Shown: piece by piece, positions 50,447 to 61,804 of the stretch
How positions within the stretch are numbered: position 1 is the first letter of the stretch
Layout of the letters: each line of letters begins with the position of its first letter
Assembly: GCF_023078275.1 (NCBI RefSeq)
Contig: NC_062993.1
Location: forward strand, 10,911,252-10,975,251
Reading direction: 5' to 3'
Source of the DNA: Leguminivora glycinivorella
Taxonomy: Eukaryota; Arthropoda; Insecta; Lepidoptera; Tortricidae
Length of the DNA: 64,000 nt
Made by a program: the position numbers and the translations under genes
Notes under the pieces: generated by a model
Databases searched by the model: none
Told to the model about the DNA's origin: nothing
Seen by the model: only the letters and a program-made list of their open reading frames with translations

Positions 50447-50607
50447 GCAGAACCTACAGAAGAATCCTTGAAACGAGGGCTGAGCCACAAATGCGGCGCG
50501 CGGGAACCTTCCTCCTGCATCGCTATAGAGCTGGTTGGCTACGTCGACCGCATGCTTCGGACGGCCTCCGTCCAGCTTAGCGATGACGTCATGATTGTTG
50601 ATGAGAG
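50447..50607 (+). CDS. exon 2 of an Osiris-like (DUF1676) protein
   Basis: The 161-base exon lies between TTAATTCCAG and GTGAGG and is open in phase 0. It encodes AEPTEESLKRGLSHKCGARE, PSSCIAIELVGYVDRMLRTA, SVQLSDDVMIVDE and a split codon. Two Cys seven residues apart, then a hydrophobic/charged helix ending VDRxLR and 'LSDDVMIV', fit the start of insect Osiris proteins, which are secreted or membrane proteins of cuticle-forming cells. Codon use is GC-rich, unlike its surroundings. It joins in phase to the signal-peptide exon at 31743-31802. Later Osiris parts (the hydrophobic segment and tail) are not found up to 64 kb. The family call rests on pattern recall. Confidence 0.6.
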
Positions 50608-51200
50608 GTGAGGGCACTGTCTTTTAGCCTGTGATCATCTTGCCTCGCAAGTCATCCAGCAGTTGTCATAAATGTCCATGAGAGGCCAGAATTTTTGTCT
50701 TCTAGTCTGTGTTCCGTCCGTCAGCAAATCCGTCCAGCATTTGTCTATGACAGGCAGCATAGTCTCACTTCATCTAAGCCGCCGAACATTATAGATTAAG
50801 GATCAGGTGCCAAAAGTACATTGGAGATAAAAGCCCTGACCGGATGAGCCATGATCACGATGACTTCATGATTGTTGATGACAGGTGAGGACCTTGTCTT
50901 CTGGATGATGAAACTGATTATACATGGTGAAAACAAGCTCAAAAATAGACCTGAAAGAAATCTTGCAAATCTTGCAATTCAACTGGTTTCTTTTCATAAG
51001 TCTGTTATATAATGTTTAAGAGTAGGCTGAACTTCATCTGGCTAAAATAAAAACAGTCAAGCAAAATTTTACGGCCAATGTAACGTGGCTCTTTATTTCC
51101 TTTTGCATCGTTGCTACTTCGTGACCATCTTGGAATGCCAGTCATCCAGATTTGTCCGTGATGTCCAGCGAATTGGCAGTGAGACTATCCATTTTTGAGT
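50608..51200 (+). repeat. degenerate copies of the exon-2 end in intron 2
   Basis: CGATGACTTCATGATTGTTG + ATGACAGGTGAGG (50868-50900) nearly repeats the last 28 exon bases plus donor (50581-50613). Looser echoes (CCGTCCAGCATTTGTCTATGAC, GTCATCCAGATTTGTCCGTG) lie at 50730 and 51140. Confidence 0.65.
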
Positions 51201-51500
51201 AATTAATAATACTTTCAGACAAGGTCCCAAGCATGTTGATGTTGCAGGTGGAATATTTTATTATATGAGTAATGTAAAGACACTATAATGAGCATTCCAA
51301 ATGAAAGTCTACTTGAGTTCCACTTGTCGCTTTTCGAGCAGTATTCATCTAGATTGTTAGGCCCAGTTTTTGAAGAGGCCCCTTCGGTCTTAATCATTAT
51401 ACCTTGTGTGTAAGTTCTAATATAATTATGTAAATTATGCCGTACTCGGCAATAGCGGCGCCTGGCTACTACTGCTTTTGTTATTTTATTTATAGTTATT
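51201..51500. other. intron-like sequence, no feature
   Basis: Nothing assignable. Confidence 0.4.
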
Positions 51501-51504
51501 ACTT

Positions 51505-51690
51505 GACAACCAGTCTGGCCAAGTCAGTACCTAGTGACCCTGCATACTAAGCTGCGGTCCCGGGTTCGAATCACGGTAAGGGAATTTATTTATTTGTGCG
51601 ATGAGCACAGATAAATGGCGCTTAGTCAATTTATGTACGGATTTCCTATAATTAATTTATTGTTTATGTATTAAAAAGTAAATAAATAGT
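51505..51690 (+). mobile_element. tRNA-derived SINE, internally deleted
   Basis: CAGTCTGGCCAAGTCAGTAC (damaged A box), GCGGTCCCGGGTTCGAATC (B box), then GATGAGCACAGATAAATGGCG, GGCGCTTAGTCAATTTATG and an AT-rich tail. Confidence 0.75.
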
Positions 51691-52740
51691 TAAAAAAAAA
51701 ATGAAATAAATAACACACTCAAATATTTCAACTAATTCCTCAATTTTACCTAAACGCTGAGTTCCACCCAGATTAGCCTCTTTTCTATGTTTGAGTTTTG
51801 CTTCAAAATATCTTATGTTATGTAAAACTGTACTCTTAACCCTATATTTTCATAAGTAATCATAATCATAATATCGTTTATTGCACCATGGTAAAAAGTT
51901 GACACAAAACATTATAAAGCACCTCATGGACACCAGTAGGGTGTTGCAAACAAGTTCCTAGACTTACGCTAAGGATAATCAAATTGACTTACTTGCTTTA
52001 TTTGAAAAAATGGTGTAATAATAATACGCTTACTTACAGTTCTCTTCAAATAAACTCTAATAAATTAGTTTATTATTTCAACAAGTTCATTATAAATTAC
52101 AAGTATTACAACACACATTGTTCATGAGAACAGCCTTTCAACAACATTCTGTTTGTTCCCTGTTAATGAACCCTTACGAGACCTTTGTGTGAGAGCAATC
52201 TTGTCAGGAAAACATCATTAATATATGTACACTTACCCACCTTATTAAAGGGGGATAAAGTTCAAGATTTGGTAGATATTATTGGGGGAGACTACACAAT
52301 GGGTTATCGCCGATTGAGTGGGAGTCTTTTGAAAAGCATAGCATAAACACGGTATACCCTTCTGGAATTACGTATATTACGGGTAGCAATATTGTGCCAA
52401 TTTTAGACTATGCTTATATGGTTTCACATGAAAAAAATCTGATAAAAAGCTTAAGGCTGTGACACATATTAAGACTGTTAACTTACTTTTTCACTGTGCC
52501 TTGCTTTCTTTATAGAAATTACTTTTTGGTAAACTAATAATTGAAATATTTACTATGAAACTGGCTATAATATCAGTTTCTCAAAGGTTAGCTGGAAGAG
52601 ATTCCTTTATAGGATAAGTTCGCTTTTATACACTCTTTTTATATACCTACTCTGTACTTTTTGTAATTTGTTTTTTATATAGTAGTGTCATATGTCATAT
52701 TTATGAAGAAATCAAATAATCATGAAAACCTCAAATAAAA
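51691..52740. other. no gene seen; possible retroposon 3' end at 51860-51960
   Basis: ATCATAATATCGTTTATTGC (51868) is the complement of a typical GCAATAAACGATATT retroposon 3' end. The remainder is AT-rich and unassigned. Confidence 0.45.
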
Positions 52741-52866
52741 TACTTTGGACTACTTGCACCAGACCTCCCGCTTAACTCAAGGTTAGTCGGCTGTCACCTA
52801 CCAAATTCCATATAAAATGGTGGGTGGGAGAGTACTCCATTTTCGATGCTGAAAGTGGCCCTTTGC
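52741..52866. mobile_element. CACTTGCACCACC MITE, copy 4
   Basis: GGACTACTTGCACCAGACCTC, CTTAACTCAAGGTTAGTCGG and ATATAAAATGGTGGGTGGG. Right end diverged (GATGCTGAAAGTGGCCC). Confidence 0.75.
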
Positions 52867-53090
52867 CATATCTCGGGACCATGGGGTCCCGGACTTTTGG
52901 GAGGCGTGCGTGGGGCCGAAGCCAACAGCGCAGAGCCCTTTAAGACAGTTTAATCTAAAACGTAATGTGACACCAACCGACGATTATCCCTGTATGCACT
53001 ATAGTAATGCACCCAAGGAATTCCCGGTAAGTGTAGAGCTATTGCAATGAAAAGAAACAAAATAAACTGGGCTATTGGGTTGAAATGTTA
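52867..53090 (-). repeat. CCATCTTGTGGGG-related repeat, minus fragment
   Basis: GGACCATGGGGTCCCGGAC, GGGAGGCGTGCGTGGGGCCG and AAACTGGGCTATTGGGTTG correspond to complements of parts of 47428-47810. Confidence 0.5.
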
Positions 53091-53415
53091 ATTTTTTTTT
53101 ATGTGATAGGAGGCAAACGAGCAGACAGGTCGCCTGATGGTAAGCGATCACCGCCGCCCATGGACACCCGAAACACCAGAGGTGTTGGAGGTGCGTTGCC
53201 GGCCTTTAAGATAGGTGTACGCTCTTTTCTTGAAGATTTGAAGGTCGTATCGGTCCGGAAATACCGCAGGCGACAATTCATTCCACAGTTTAGCTGTGCG
53301 GGGCAGGAATGTACTGGTGACTGGAAAGAAAGTGACCCCTATTGTTACTTTTTGTTGATTATTACATAACAATATGAGGTAATACAATCTACTCATAACA
53401 CGTAACATTTTCAAA
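53091..53415 (-). pseudogene. CR1/jockey-like C-terminus and 3' end
   Basis: The minus-strand frame encodes TFLPRTAKLWNELSPAVFPD, RYDLQIFKKRAYTYLKGRQR and TSNTSGVSGVHGRR, then a TGA. It continues into the same 3' UTR as at 48430 and ends in a poly-A tract (T-run at 53090-53100). It is 5'-truncated by target-primed reverse transcription, so only about 85 codons remain. Confidence 0.85.
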
Positions 53416-53827
53416 TTAATGTCAAATAATATTCATTTTCACGTTGTTATTTCTGTAAAAGGATTAATTACGTGGAATTATACAAACAAACTTATATCCA
53501 ATATATTAAACAAAATTTAATATTTAAATATTAATACCAGAAAGTCGCATGTTCTAGGAGTAAGTAATAACGTAATCTATCAGTCCTGCACTTTGTAGCC
53601 GCAAACGGCATCTGAATTTAAATTAAAAGATTTTCAATATTCACTTTCAATTGGAACGGTTTGTACTAATGATTTAAATTTGAAACGCATTTTCAATGGT
53701 GTAATGAGCATAATTACCTTTATTTTGTTTGTAGTTATAATTATAGGTAACATTACATGTTCTAAGCCAAATATTATTTTAGAACACAAAAGTTAAAAAT
53801 TCTTAGAGTCACATAGTCATGTCACTA
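53416..53827. other. no gene seen
   Basis: AT-rich; nothing recognised. Confidence 0.5.
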
Positions 53828-54209
53828 TACACCGTGTTTTTTTTTTGTTTTCCGTTAAATTTGACACGTAGCTAGGTTCATTATCAGGAACCACCCTGTA
53901 TATCACTTTTAGTTAAATTCGCAAAAAAAAAATTTTCATCATTTTCATACATAATAAATTAATTTATTAGTGTGAGAGACCCTTAAGAATAACATTCAAG
54001 TTAATGTCAAGTGCTTGACGGCACATGTAAAAACAAATAACATTAGGAATTGGTAAAGGCTGTCACACACGTGTTCAGTAAATATCTTTATTTTTTTAAT
54101 AACTCGATAACCGTAAGAGTTAAGACACTAGTTTCTTAGAGAAATTAATTGTATTTGATCTAAAGAACCTTCCCTTAAAGTTAACGGAATTCAATAAAAA
54201 CAGGGTGTA
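53828..54209. mobile_element. 382-bp TACACCSTGTTTTT element
   Basis: Starts TACACCGTGTTTTTTTTTTG and ends AAAAACAGGGTGTA: short TIR TACACC(G/C)TG plus an adjacent A/T run. The copy at 41802-42073 is collinear. No ORF. Confidence 0.75.
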
Positions 54210-54487
54210 GATTTAAGTGCCATATACGTTGTCGGCACTTTAACCCTTTATGCCAATTTTCAAAAACATAACAAAGCAGAATCGACGAAGAATTGATAAA
54301 TGACAGAATTTGGTTTCATAATTTGATGAGGATCGGTTGACAATAAAATTGCGACCTGTAGAAAACATCCGGACATACAAAAAACAAATCGAGTTAAACC
54401 TACGCTTTCGCTGCTGTCAGTAATAAAATATTGAATTTGTTTTTTATCACGCAGAAACGTCTGCGAGCGATATTACATTATTAATTT

Positions 54488-54775
54488 GAAGGAAAAATTG
54501 AAAAATTCACACCTCCGGCAGGGGGCCGATTTTAGAGTCTCACTTTCACTAAAATACCGGTTGAAAACGGTGAACGGTGAATATTTTCAGTGACAATATT
54601 CTGAATTCGAACGCCGTGAGACTAAAAATCGGCCCCCAGGACTCGAAACTGCGACCTCTGGCTTTACCGGGGCCAGCCTCGCTCCCAACTACGCAAAGCC
54701 AGAGGTCGCAGGTTCGAGTCCTGTCGGAGGTGTGATTTTTTTAAATTTTTCCTTTAAATTAAAAATATACAAAAT
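54488..54775. repeat. head-to-head tRNA-like units interrupted by a MITE
   Basis: The left arm (CACACCTCCGGCAG, then GACTCGAAACTGCGACCTCT after the insertion) and the right arm (AGAGGTCGCAGGTTCGAGTC, CTGTCGGAGGTGTG) are inverted copies carrying the T-arm/B-box. Both are followed by AATTTTTCCTTTAA-type tails like those at 12.2 and 12.5 kb. Confidence 0.75.
54522..54636. mobile_element. 115-bp MITE with GGGGCCGATTTT termini and CAG duplication
   Basis: GGGGCCGATTTTAGAGTCTCAC and GTGAGACTAAAAATCGGCCCC are inverted termini. CAG flanks both sides (54519-54521, 54637-54639). Removing one CAG plus the MITE restores the tRNA-like arm. Confidence 0.88.
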
Positions 54776-54852
54776 GTTGATTTAAGAACATAGAAAACAT
54801 TCACGACTATACCTCATTATTCTTAAGCAAAACGAGTCCCGTTTTCTAAATA

Positions 54853-55290
54853 AAAACCGGCCAAGAGCGTGTCGGGCCACGCTCAGTGTAGTTTCCGTAG
54901 TTTTCCGTATTTTTTACAAAACTACTGAACCTATCAAGATCAAAACAATTTTCCTAGAAAGTCCTTATAAAGTTCTACTTTTGTGATTTTTTTCATATTT
55001 TTTAAACATATGGTTCAAAAGTTAGAGGGGGGGGACGCACTTTTTTTCCTTTAGGAGCGATTATTTCCGAAAATATTAATATTATCAGAAAACGATTTTA
55101 GTAAACCCTTATTCATTTTTAAATACCTATCCAACAATATATCACAAGTTGGGGTTGGAATGAAAAAAAATATCAGCCCCCACTTTACATGTAGGGGGTA
55201 CTCTAATAAAACATTTTTTTCCATTGTTTATTTTTGCACTTTGTTGGCGTGATTGATATACATATTGGTACCTAGTTGACTACGGAACCC
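54853..55290 (+). repeat. AAACCGGCCAAG...CGGAACCC repeat, copy 2 (deleted)
   Basis: Collinear with 38328-38870 up to CATATTGGTACC, then jumps to CTAGTTGACTACGGAACCC. About 100 bp, including the (GGAC)n tract, is missing across a short shared CC. Confidence 0.88.
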
Positions 55291-55881
55291 TCTGTACCTT
55301 CCTATTTCTACATAGCTTCAGAAGTGTAGATTGTGTTCAACATTATCACCGAAATTTCCGGACATATTCAAGTATGTAAATGGCTCGAAACTTCTCAATT
55401 ATTCGTAGGCAAGCCTACCTGGAAACCCTTGTTCACACAACCAGACGAATAATAACGATTATGAAGACCCCATTTCTAATGAATCCCTAACTCGCTTTGT
55501 TGATTTCTACATACTATGTGATATTATCTTTCGCTTTCATCTTCGAAATTCTAAATTCTTGCTGAATAATTAATCGCTTTCAAGAACAATTTTTTTTTTC
55601 AGCGATAGTCCTTTATTATTATTAATTTATTAAGTAGATGAGTTTTTTGTCAACATCTCAGCAGTTCTCGAAAAGTTTGTACAAAAATTAAGGAAAAAGT
55701 TAAATTTGTTTTTTTTAATTCCTATTTTGTTACCAAGATTTTGTTGATGAATTGAGATTTTATTAAGTTTTATTTCGTCATTAAGGTTCTCTAGTATCTA
55801 TATTTTCTTAATTATAACAATTAACCTGTATACCAGTGGCGGCGCGTGAATATATTTGGAAGGCAACACAGAGCAAAAAAT
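55291..55881. other. no gene seen
   Basis: AT-rich DNA between two copies of the same repeat. Confidence 0.5.
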
Positions 55882-56427
55882 AAAAACCGGCCAAGAGCGT
55901 GTCGGGTCACGCTCAGTGTAGTTTTCCGTATTTTTCTCAAAAACTACTGAACCTATCAAGTTCAAAACAATCTTCCTAGAAAGTCTTTATAAAGTTCTAC
56001 TTTTATGATTTTTTTCATATTTTTTAAACATATGGTTCAAAAGTTAGACGCCTCTAACTACCTTTTTTTTCCTTTAGGAGCGATTATTTCCGAAAATATT
56101 AATATTATCAAAAAACGATCTTAGTAAACCCTTATTCATTTTTAAATACCTATCCAACAATATATCACACGTTGGGGTTGGAATGAAAAAAAATATCAGC
56201 CCCCACTTTACATGTAGGGGGGGGGGGTACCCTAACAAAACATTTTTTTTTCCATTTTTTATTTTTGCACTTTGTTGGCGTGCTTGATATACATATTGGT
56301 ATCAAATTTCAGCTTTCTAGTGCCTACGGTTACTGAGATTATCCGCGGACGGACGGACGGACGGACGGACGGACAGGCAGACATGGCGAAACTATAAGGG
56401 TTCCTAGTTGACTACGGAACCCTAAAA
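55882..56427 (+). repeat. AAACCGGCCAAG...CGGAACCCTAAAAA repeat, copy 3
   Basis: Full length, with a (GGAC)n tract at 56347-56375 and a longer G-run (56216-56227) than the others. AGGGTTCCGTAGT near the left end is partly deleted. Confidence 0.88.
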
Positions 56428-57045
56428 AACGCAACCTACCTATATTAGGTACCTTAGGCGCCTATCCAAGTGCATTTATCATACAGTCCGCTATGAAAGC
56501 GCTTAAAAAAGCCATCTCTCCGCTTATAACTTATATTTAACTCCGGACGATCACGGCCTCCAGACACAACAGTCAAATGAATTAACGCTGCCATTACTAA
56601 ACAAACCAAAGAAAGTCCTAACTATCTCTTAAAAATAGGTAGTATCTAACCTTGAAACTCTGGCTTGCACTGTCACTAAAACACGACACCGAAACACTCC
56701 AAATCATTTAAATTTCACTGATATATTGCACGTAATGAGCAAGTTAATAAAAAAACTGAGAGAATAACACAAAACATTTGAAAGTACACGAAGCCTCGGT
56801 AACAAGCGGGACGCAAATGTTGCAGTGATATTATTCCATTTTCACCCAATAATTTAAAAACCTTTTTATACAAACAAAGTATATCTGATGAAGAAACGTT
56901 CATTACCACATTACTAAACTTATATTAAATAAGATTCTCGGTTTTTTAATAGAAACTATCAATACCTATTTAAAGGCTTTTATTTAAAACAAATATATGT
57001 GCGATAACAAAACACAATAAAATTTTACCCATTAATACATTTATA
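56428..57045. other. no gene seen
   Basis: Nothing assignable. Confidence 0.5.
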
Positions 57046-58043
57046 ATTGGACAGTGTTATGGAATAAGCGATCAAGCGACAGTTAGTTGAAATCGAGAAA
57101 ATGAGCTAGAAAGATTTGAAATTTGAATCAGTTGTTGTAAGTTCATTTATAAAGTAAAAAAGTTAATTTTGACATTGAACCTATAAAAGTGTTCATAATT
57201 TAAATAGATAAAAAAAATAACACCATACCTATTCAAGTTTCGAAGTTATTAACGTTTTTCCGCTTGATTCTTTATTGAACTAATACTGGGATGAGGTTAA
57301 TTTATTTCGTCGTAGCGTACTATGAGACATATTTTGTCGCTTGATTCTTTAATTCAAATTGTTAGAGGTAAAGTGAATACTGGAATAAAATAAAATTTCA
57401 TATATTTGAGTAAATAGTGCTATTGTAAATAAATCAACAGCAATGTTTTCCTCCACAATGATTAGGACTAATCCGTCTAACAATTTAGTTTTGTTCTCCA
57501 ATCAACTTTTTTTAATAAATGTCAAAAAAATCAGCATATATGGCAAAATTGGCATTGTAACTAATAATAATTCATTAGTACTAGCCAGGATTACACACAT
57601 AAGATATTATGATATAACAAAACCTCTTGATACTTAGTTCTCATTAAGCGAAATATCCTGCAATTTCAAATATGTAACAACGAATTAAACGACACTATTA
57701 GGGCGGTTAAATCGATATTGCGTTTATAAATCATCAAAACTTTAAACCAAAACGAATTAATAACATTTTTATGGCTCGATTTTGCGATTTAGAATATACG
57801 CTTATTATAATTTGTAAAAGTAAATTTTGCGTTCAATTCGTTTTTACGTAACGACTTAGTACACAGGACCATACAAATTTTAACGTGTCGCTTGATTCTA
57901 CCCCTTAAAATAAGGCTGTAAGCATGATTTTTCAACAAAGAAATAGTCAATACTATAGATTATCACATTTATATCCGAACTGCATTCATAACTTGTTTTT
58001 CGGATTTTGGCGCTTAGTTCGCTATTCCATAACACCGTCCAAT
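57046..58043. mobile_element. 1.0-kb TIR element with CGCTTGATTCT boxes
   Basis: Termini ATTGGACAGTGTTATGGAATA(A)GCGA and the complement of TCGCTATTCCATAACACCGTCCAAT. GTCGCTTGAT boxes recur at 57068 (complement), 57262, 57337 and 57884, reminiscent of subterminal transposase sites. No transposase ORF. Superfamily unknown. Confidence 0.8.
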
Positions 58044-59470
58044 TTTAGTATGGCAATATTTAGCATGCAATTATTACACTGTAATATCAATCTTATTTGT
58101 TTCACTCGAAGCTTTAAATTCAAATGAACAAGTGCGAGCCATCGAATGTTGTGCGCTTGCCTGTCTATGTGTTCCCAAATGGCGGTCACCCTTCTCTGTC
58201 ATCTCAATCCTGCTATGAGTAGAGTAAAAGAGATAGTTGCGCCCAAATTACGTACATAGGAGTTCGCGATAGGCAATCACTCACACGCGCGGACTTTGTG
58301 AATGTGTATGTGCGTGTTTTCAAATATAAACCTTATAACGCATTGTTTACGGTTTGTATTCAAATGAATAACTCGATAAGAAGCCGAGTTGCTTTGGAGT
58401 TTAGTTGAGCGGGCTGTTTTTATCAGCGTGTGCGTGATTTTTGTATCTGTGTGGAGTGACCATGAATGAATATGAAAGCTTAGGCATAAGTGGCTTCACT
58501 TCGCGTTCGCGCGCCCGATAATTTTAGGTACATATTTGAATTTAAGCAAATGGTGTTATTATTTGTGAGGCAATACGTAATGTTTTAATTATAACTATTA
58601 TAAGTATGTCGGAGCCGGTGGCTCTACGAAAGCATCAGGGGCCTGGCACCAGCTCCATGGTGGGCGGAAACGGTGGGCATATCACGCACACAAGTCCAAT
58701 AAATGTTTATGCAATAAATTATGTAACTGGTAACGAATATTACTAAATCACAACGACAGTTAATTAAGTTCCAAATCACAAAGAAATCACACCAAGTCAA
58801 TCAAAGCTTTAACATCACCAAGTTATCAGAAACGGAAACGAATCCGTGGGTCAAGTGGTACAAGTCGGTACTTAAAGCGCACACGTAATCTCACGGCACG
58901 GTTCTGGGATAGCGCGCGGTCGCGCGTCTATATTCAACCATGTCCCAAATCTTAATGCCCTCTTGGCTCCTCAAGGAATGCTTATAATAAACAACTAATT
59001 TCATTACGTACCACATCGGACCCACGGCTACGTTCGGCGGTGTTTATAATATCCGCCCCGTCTCAAAGAACAAAGATATCACTGTGACAATTCCGCTAAT
59101 GCTGTTAATGTAAACATTGGACCAGGAATGTGGCCCACCTTCACGGGCCTCAGCCACTATAGGGTTACAGGTGCCTTGCGCCGACACGGCGATCCTGACT
59201 GTCACACGTCCCAGTGTGCCCAATAAAATCGCAGGCTTTCAAAAGAAGTACAATTTTAATCACTCAATCTGCTCGGCTATCCTGCCATCAAGTCACACTA
59301 TGACAGAAAGTTAAGTTCCCATGCAAAATCCATGCCACAACTTATAATCAAGTTGTCAATAGTATCAAAACCAATATTCACATAAAACACAGATCAGAAA
59401 CAGCCCAAAATCGAATTTCACAAATTCGACCCAAATCAATTGTCTCAACATCAGTTCATCACGCATATGT
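58044..59470. other. mixed-composition DNA, unresolved
   Basis: Contains GC-richer patches (CGGAGCCGGTGGCTCTACG, 58610; CGCGCGGTCGCGCGTC, 58913) and an AATAAAATC at 59223. The block GCGCCGACACGGCGATCCTG (59177) resembles CTCGCCGACACGGGCTGATC at 62934. It may be an unrecognised retroelement or transcript. I cannot support a gene. Confidence 0.35.
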
Positions 59471-59473
59471 GAT

Positions 59474-59600
59474 ACTAGCTTTTACCCGCGGCTTCGCCCG
59501 CGTAATAAAAGTATTCTTATTGAAACGTTTACAAAAAATAAGATTTTCATTTGGATCCGTAGGTTTCTTTGTAGGTACATCTGTCCGCGATTACTTCGAT
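59474..59600 (-). mobile_element. Helitron-like 3' end on the minus strand
   Basis: ACTAGCTTTTACCCGCGGCTTCG is the complement of a CGAAGCCGCGGG-hairpin followed by CTAGT. The 5' end is not identifiable. Confidence 0.7.
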
Positions 59601-59605
59601 TAAGG

Positions 59606-59650
59606 TAAAGCGGGGCAATTTTCGACTGGGGGGCCATTGCAACTGATCTA
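59606..59650 (+). repeat. single arm of the GGGGCAAATCTCGA MITE
   Basis: GGTAAAGCGGGGCAATTTTC and GACTGGGGGGCCATTGCAAC align with one arm of 23237-23437. Confidence 0.6.
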
Positions 59651-59656
59651 TTTGCT

Positions 59657-59743
59657 GTACGGTCAGCCAAGAAAGTGGTTTACCACTTTTCGACTCTATT
59701 GATCGAAAAGTAATAAAAAACCACTTTTTTGGCTGATTGTACC
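59657..59743. mobile_element. 87-bp MITE, GTACRGTCAGCCAARAAAGTGG termini
   Basis: GTACGGTCAGCCAAGAAAGTG at left and the complement of ACCACTTTTTTGGCTGATTG at right; ACTTTTCGA/TCGAAAAGT pairs inside. Confidence 0.8.
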
Positions 59744-60154
59744 TTACACATATTACTATTGTTTTAAAAGAAATTCTTGCAATGATTGTAGAATTGTTAC
59801 ACAGCGACCACAGCGTAGGTAGTAGGTACGAATATGTTTGTATTTTACCTATATAAATATTTATACTGGGGAAACTTCATACAACCCACATAGCCAGTAT
59901 CTCGACGCTATGGTCGGTAGGGTAAAAAGTACTTCCTTGCATTATCGCTTACAATTTTTTCCATTTCGCTTATACTTATTGCAAACGTAAACATATAAAA
60001 GGCAAGCAAACAACGATCTTCTTACAGCACATTGAATGTAATAGTTATTACGGATGCAGGATACTCGCCGATGCCTACTTACTAATCCCTTCGTCCTGAG
60101 CCACCTGCATTTTACACTGCCTAGATATCGATTGCTGACCGATTAGTCCGACCC
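59744..60154. other. no gene seen
   Basis: Nothing assignable. Confidence 0.5.
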
Positions 60155-61044
<890 letters not shown>

Positions 61045-61049
61045 CAAAT

Positions 61050-61135
61050 TATCATGCTAGGAGGTGAACTTTGAAAAATCCTTTCTTAGTGGTCCTCTAA
61101 GGAACTTCCGTGTCAATTTGAAATCTCTTGAACCT
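61050..61135 (+). repeat. end part of the 460-bp repeat, interrupted
   Basis: AGGAGGTGAACTTTGAAAAATCC to TTTGAAATCTCTTGAACC matches the end of the units at 61805 and 62275. Confidence 0.7.
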
Positions 61136-61270
61136 TCTCTTGAATTTAATTCTGTAAAGATAAAAACTAAACCTTTAATAATTTATTATTAGAAATAAAT
61201 ACATACTACAAATTATACTATTAAAATTATACTAAAACTAAAACTAAACCTATCTAAAAAATATAAACAC

Positions 61271-61800
61271 CTAAAAGTCTAAACCCTGGCTTCTCGGCAA
61301 AGTGCTCTTCACGCAGGCAGCATTCCCGCGCTGTATTGCAATTGCAATTCTTTGCGCGAGAAAGCTGCCGGCGCGAGGGTCACCTGTTGCTTCCCTTAAC
61401 CGCTTCCCCAACTCCCTGAGAAGCCCACGCGCTCCTTTACCCCACGGTCCTAGTGTCTCGACGCCAAATGCTACGAACTCATAGTTGGCGCCGAGGCAGC
61501 TATATTTGTTGGCCTTAAACCGCTCCCGTGCGTCAGCCGCCGCTCCGTCCTTTTTGCTGGTCAGTTGGATGTAGGACGCTGCCAACGTGTCGGCGCAGGT
61601 AGCATCCCATACCAGCGCGCGGCCCTTTCTCCAAGGGATTAACGACATCCCGTCCGGGCGCTTGCCATCGTCCCGTGCGATCTGGGGCTCCAGAGCTGCA
61701 GGGACGTTAGCGCGGCATGGCGAGAAAGGCGGCCTGCGCCCGAGGAGCAGGAAAGGCCGTGGTGGCCCAGCCGGTCTACTGGGGCCCCACAAGAAGACTA
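61271..61800 (-). pseudogene. retroelement RT C-terminus with endonuclease-like region, copy 3
   Basis: The minus-strand frame encodes NVPAALEPQIARDDGKRPDG, MSLIPWRKGRALVWDATCAD, a 30-residue linker, then YEFVAFGVETLGPWG, TGDPRAGSFLAQR and AIQRGNAAC before the stop. RPDG...WD could be the PD...D core of a restriction-like endonuclease, which in some non-LTR elements follows RT and cuts the target. It is the longest of three such tails in the window (also 3564 and 15950). RT itself is missing. The frame has no internal stop. A 130-bp A/T-rich 3' UTR lies toward 61140. Confidence 0.7.
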
Positions 61801-61804
61801 AACC

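Noticed and set aside
59117..59314. 65-codon frame with CADTAILTVTRPSV
   Set aside because: No recognised domain and no exon signals; only a 20-base similarity to 62.9 kb.
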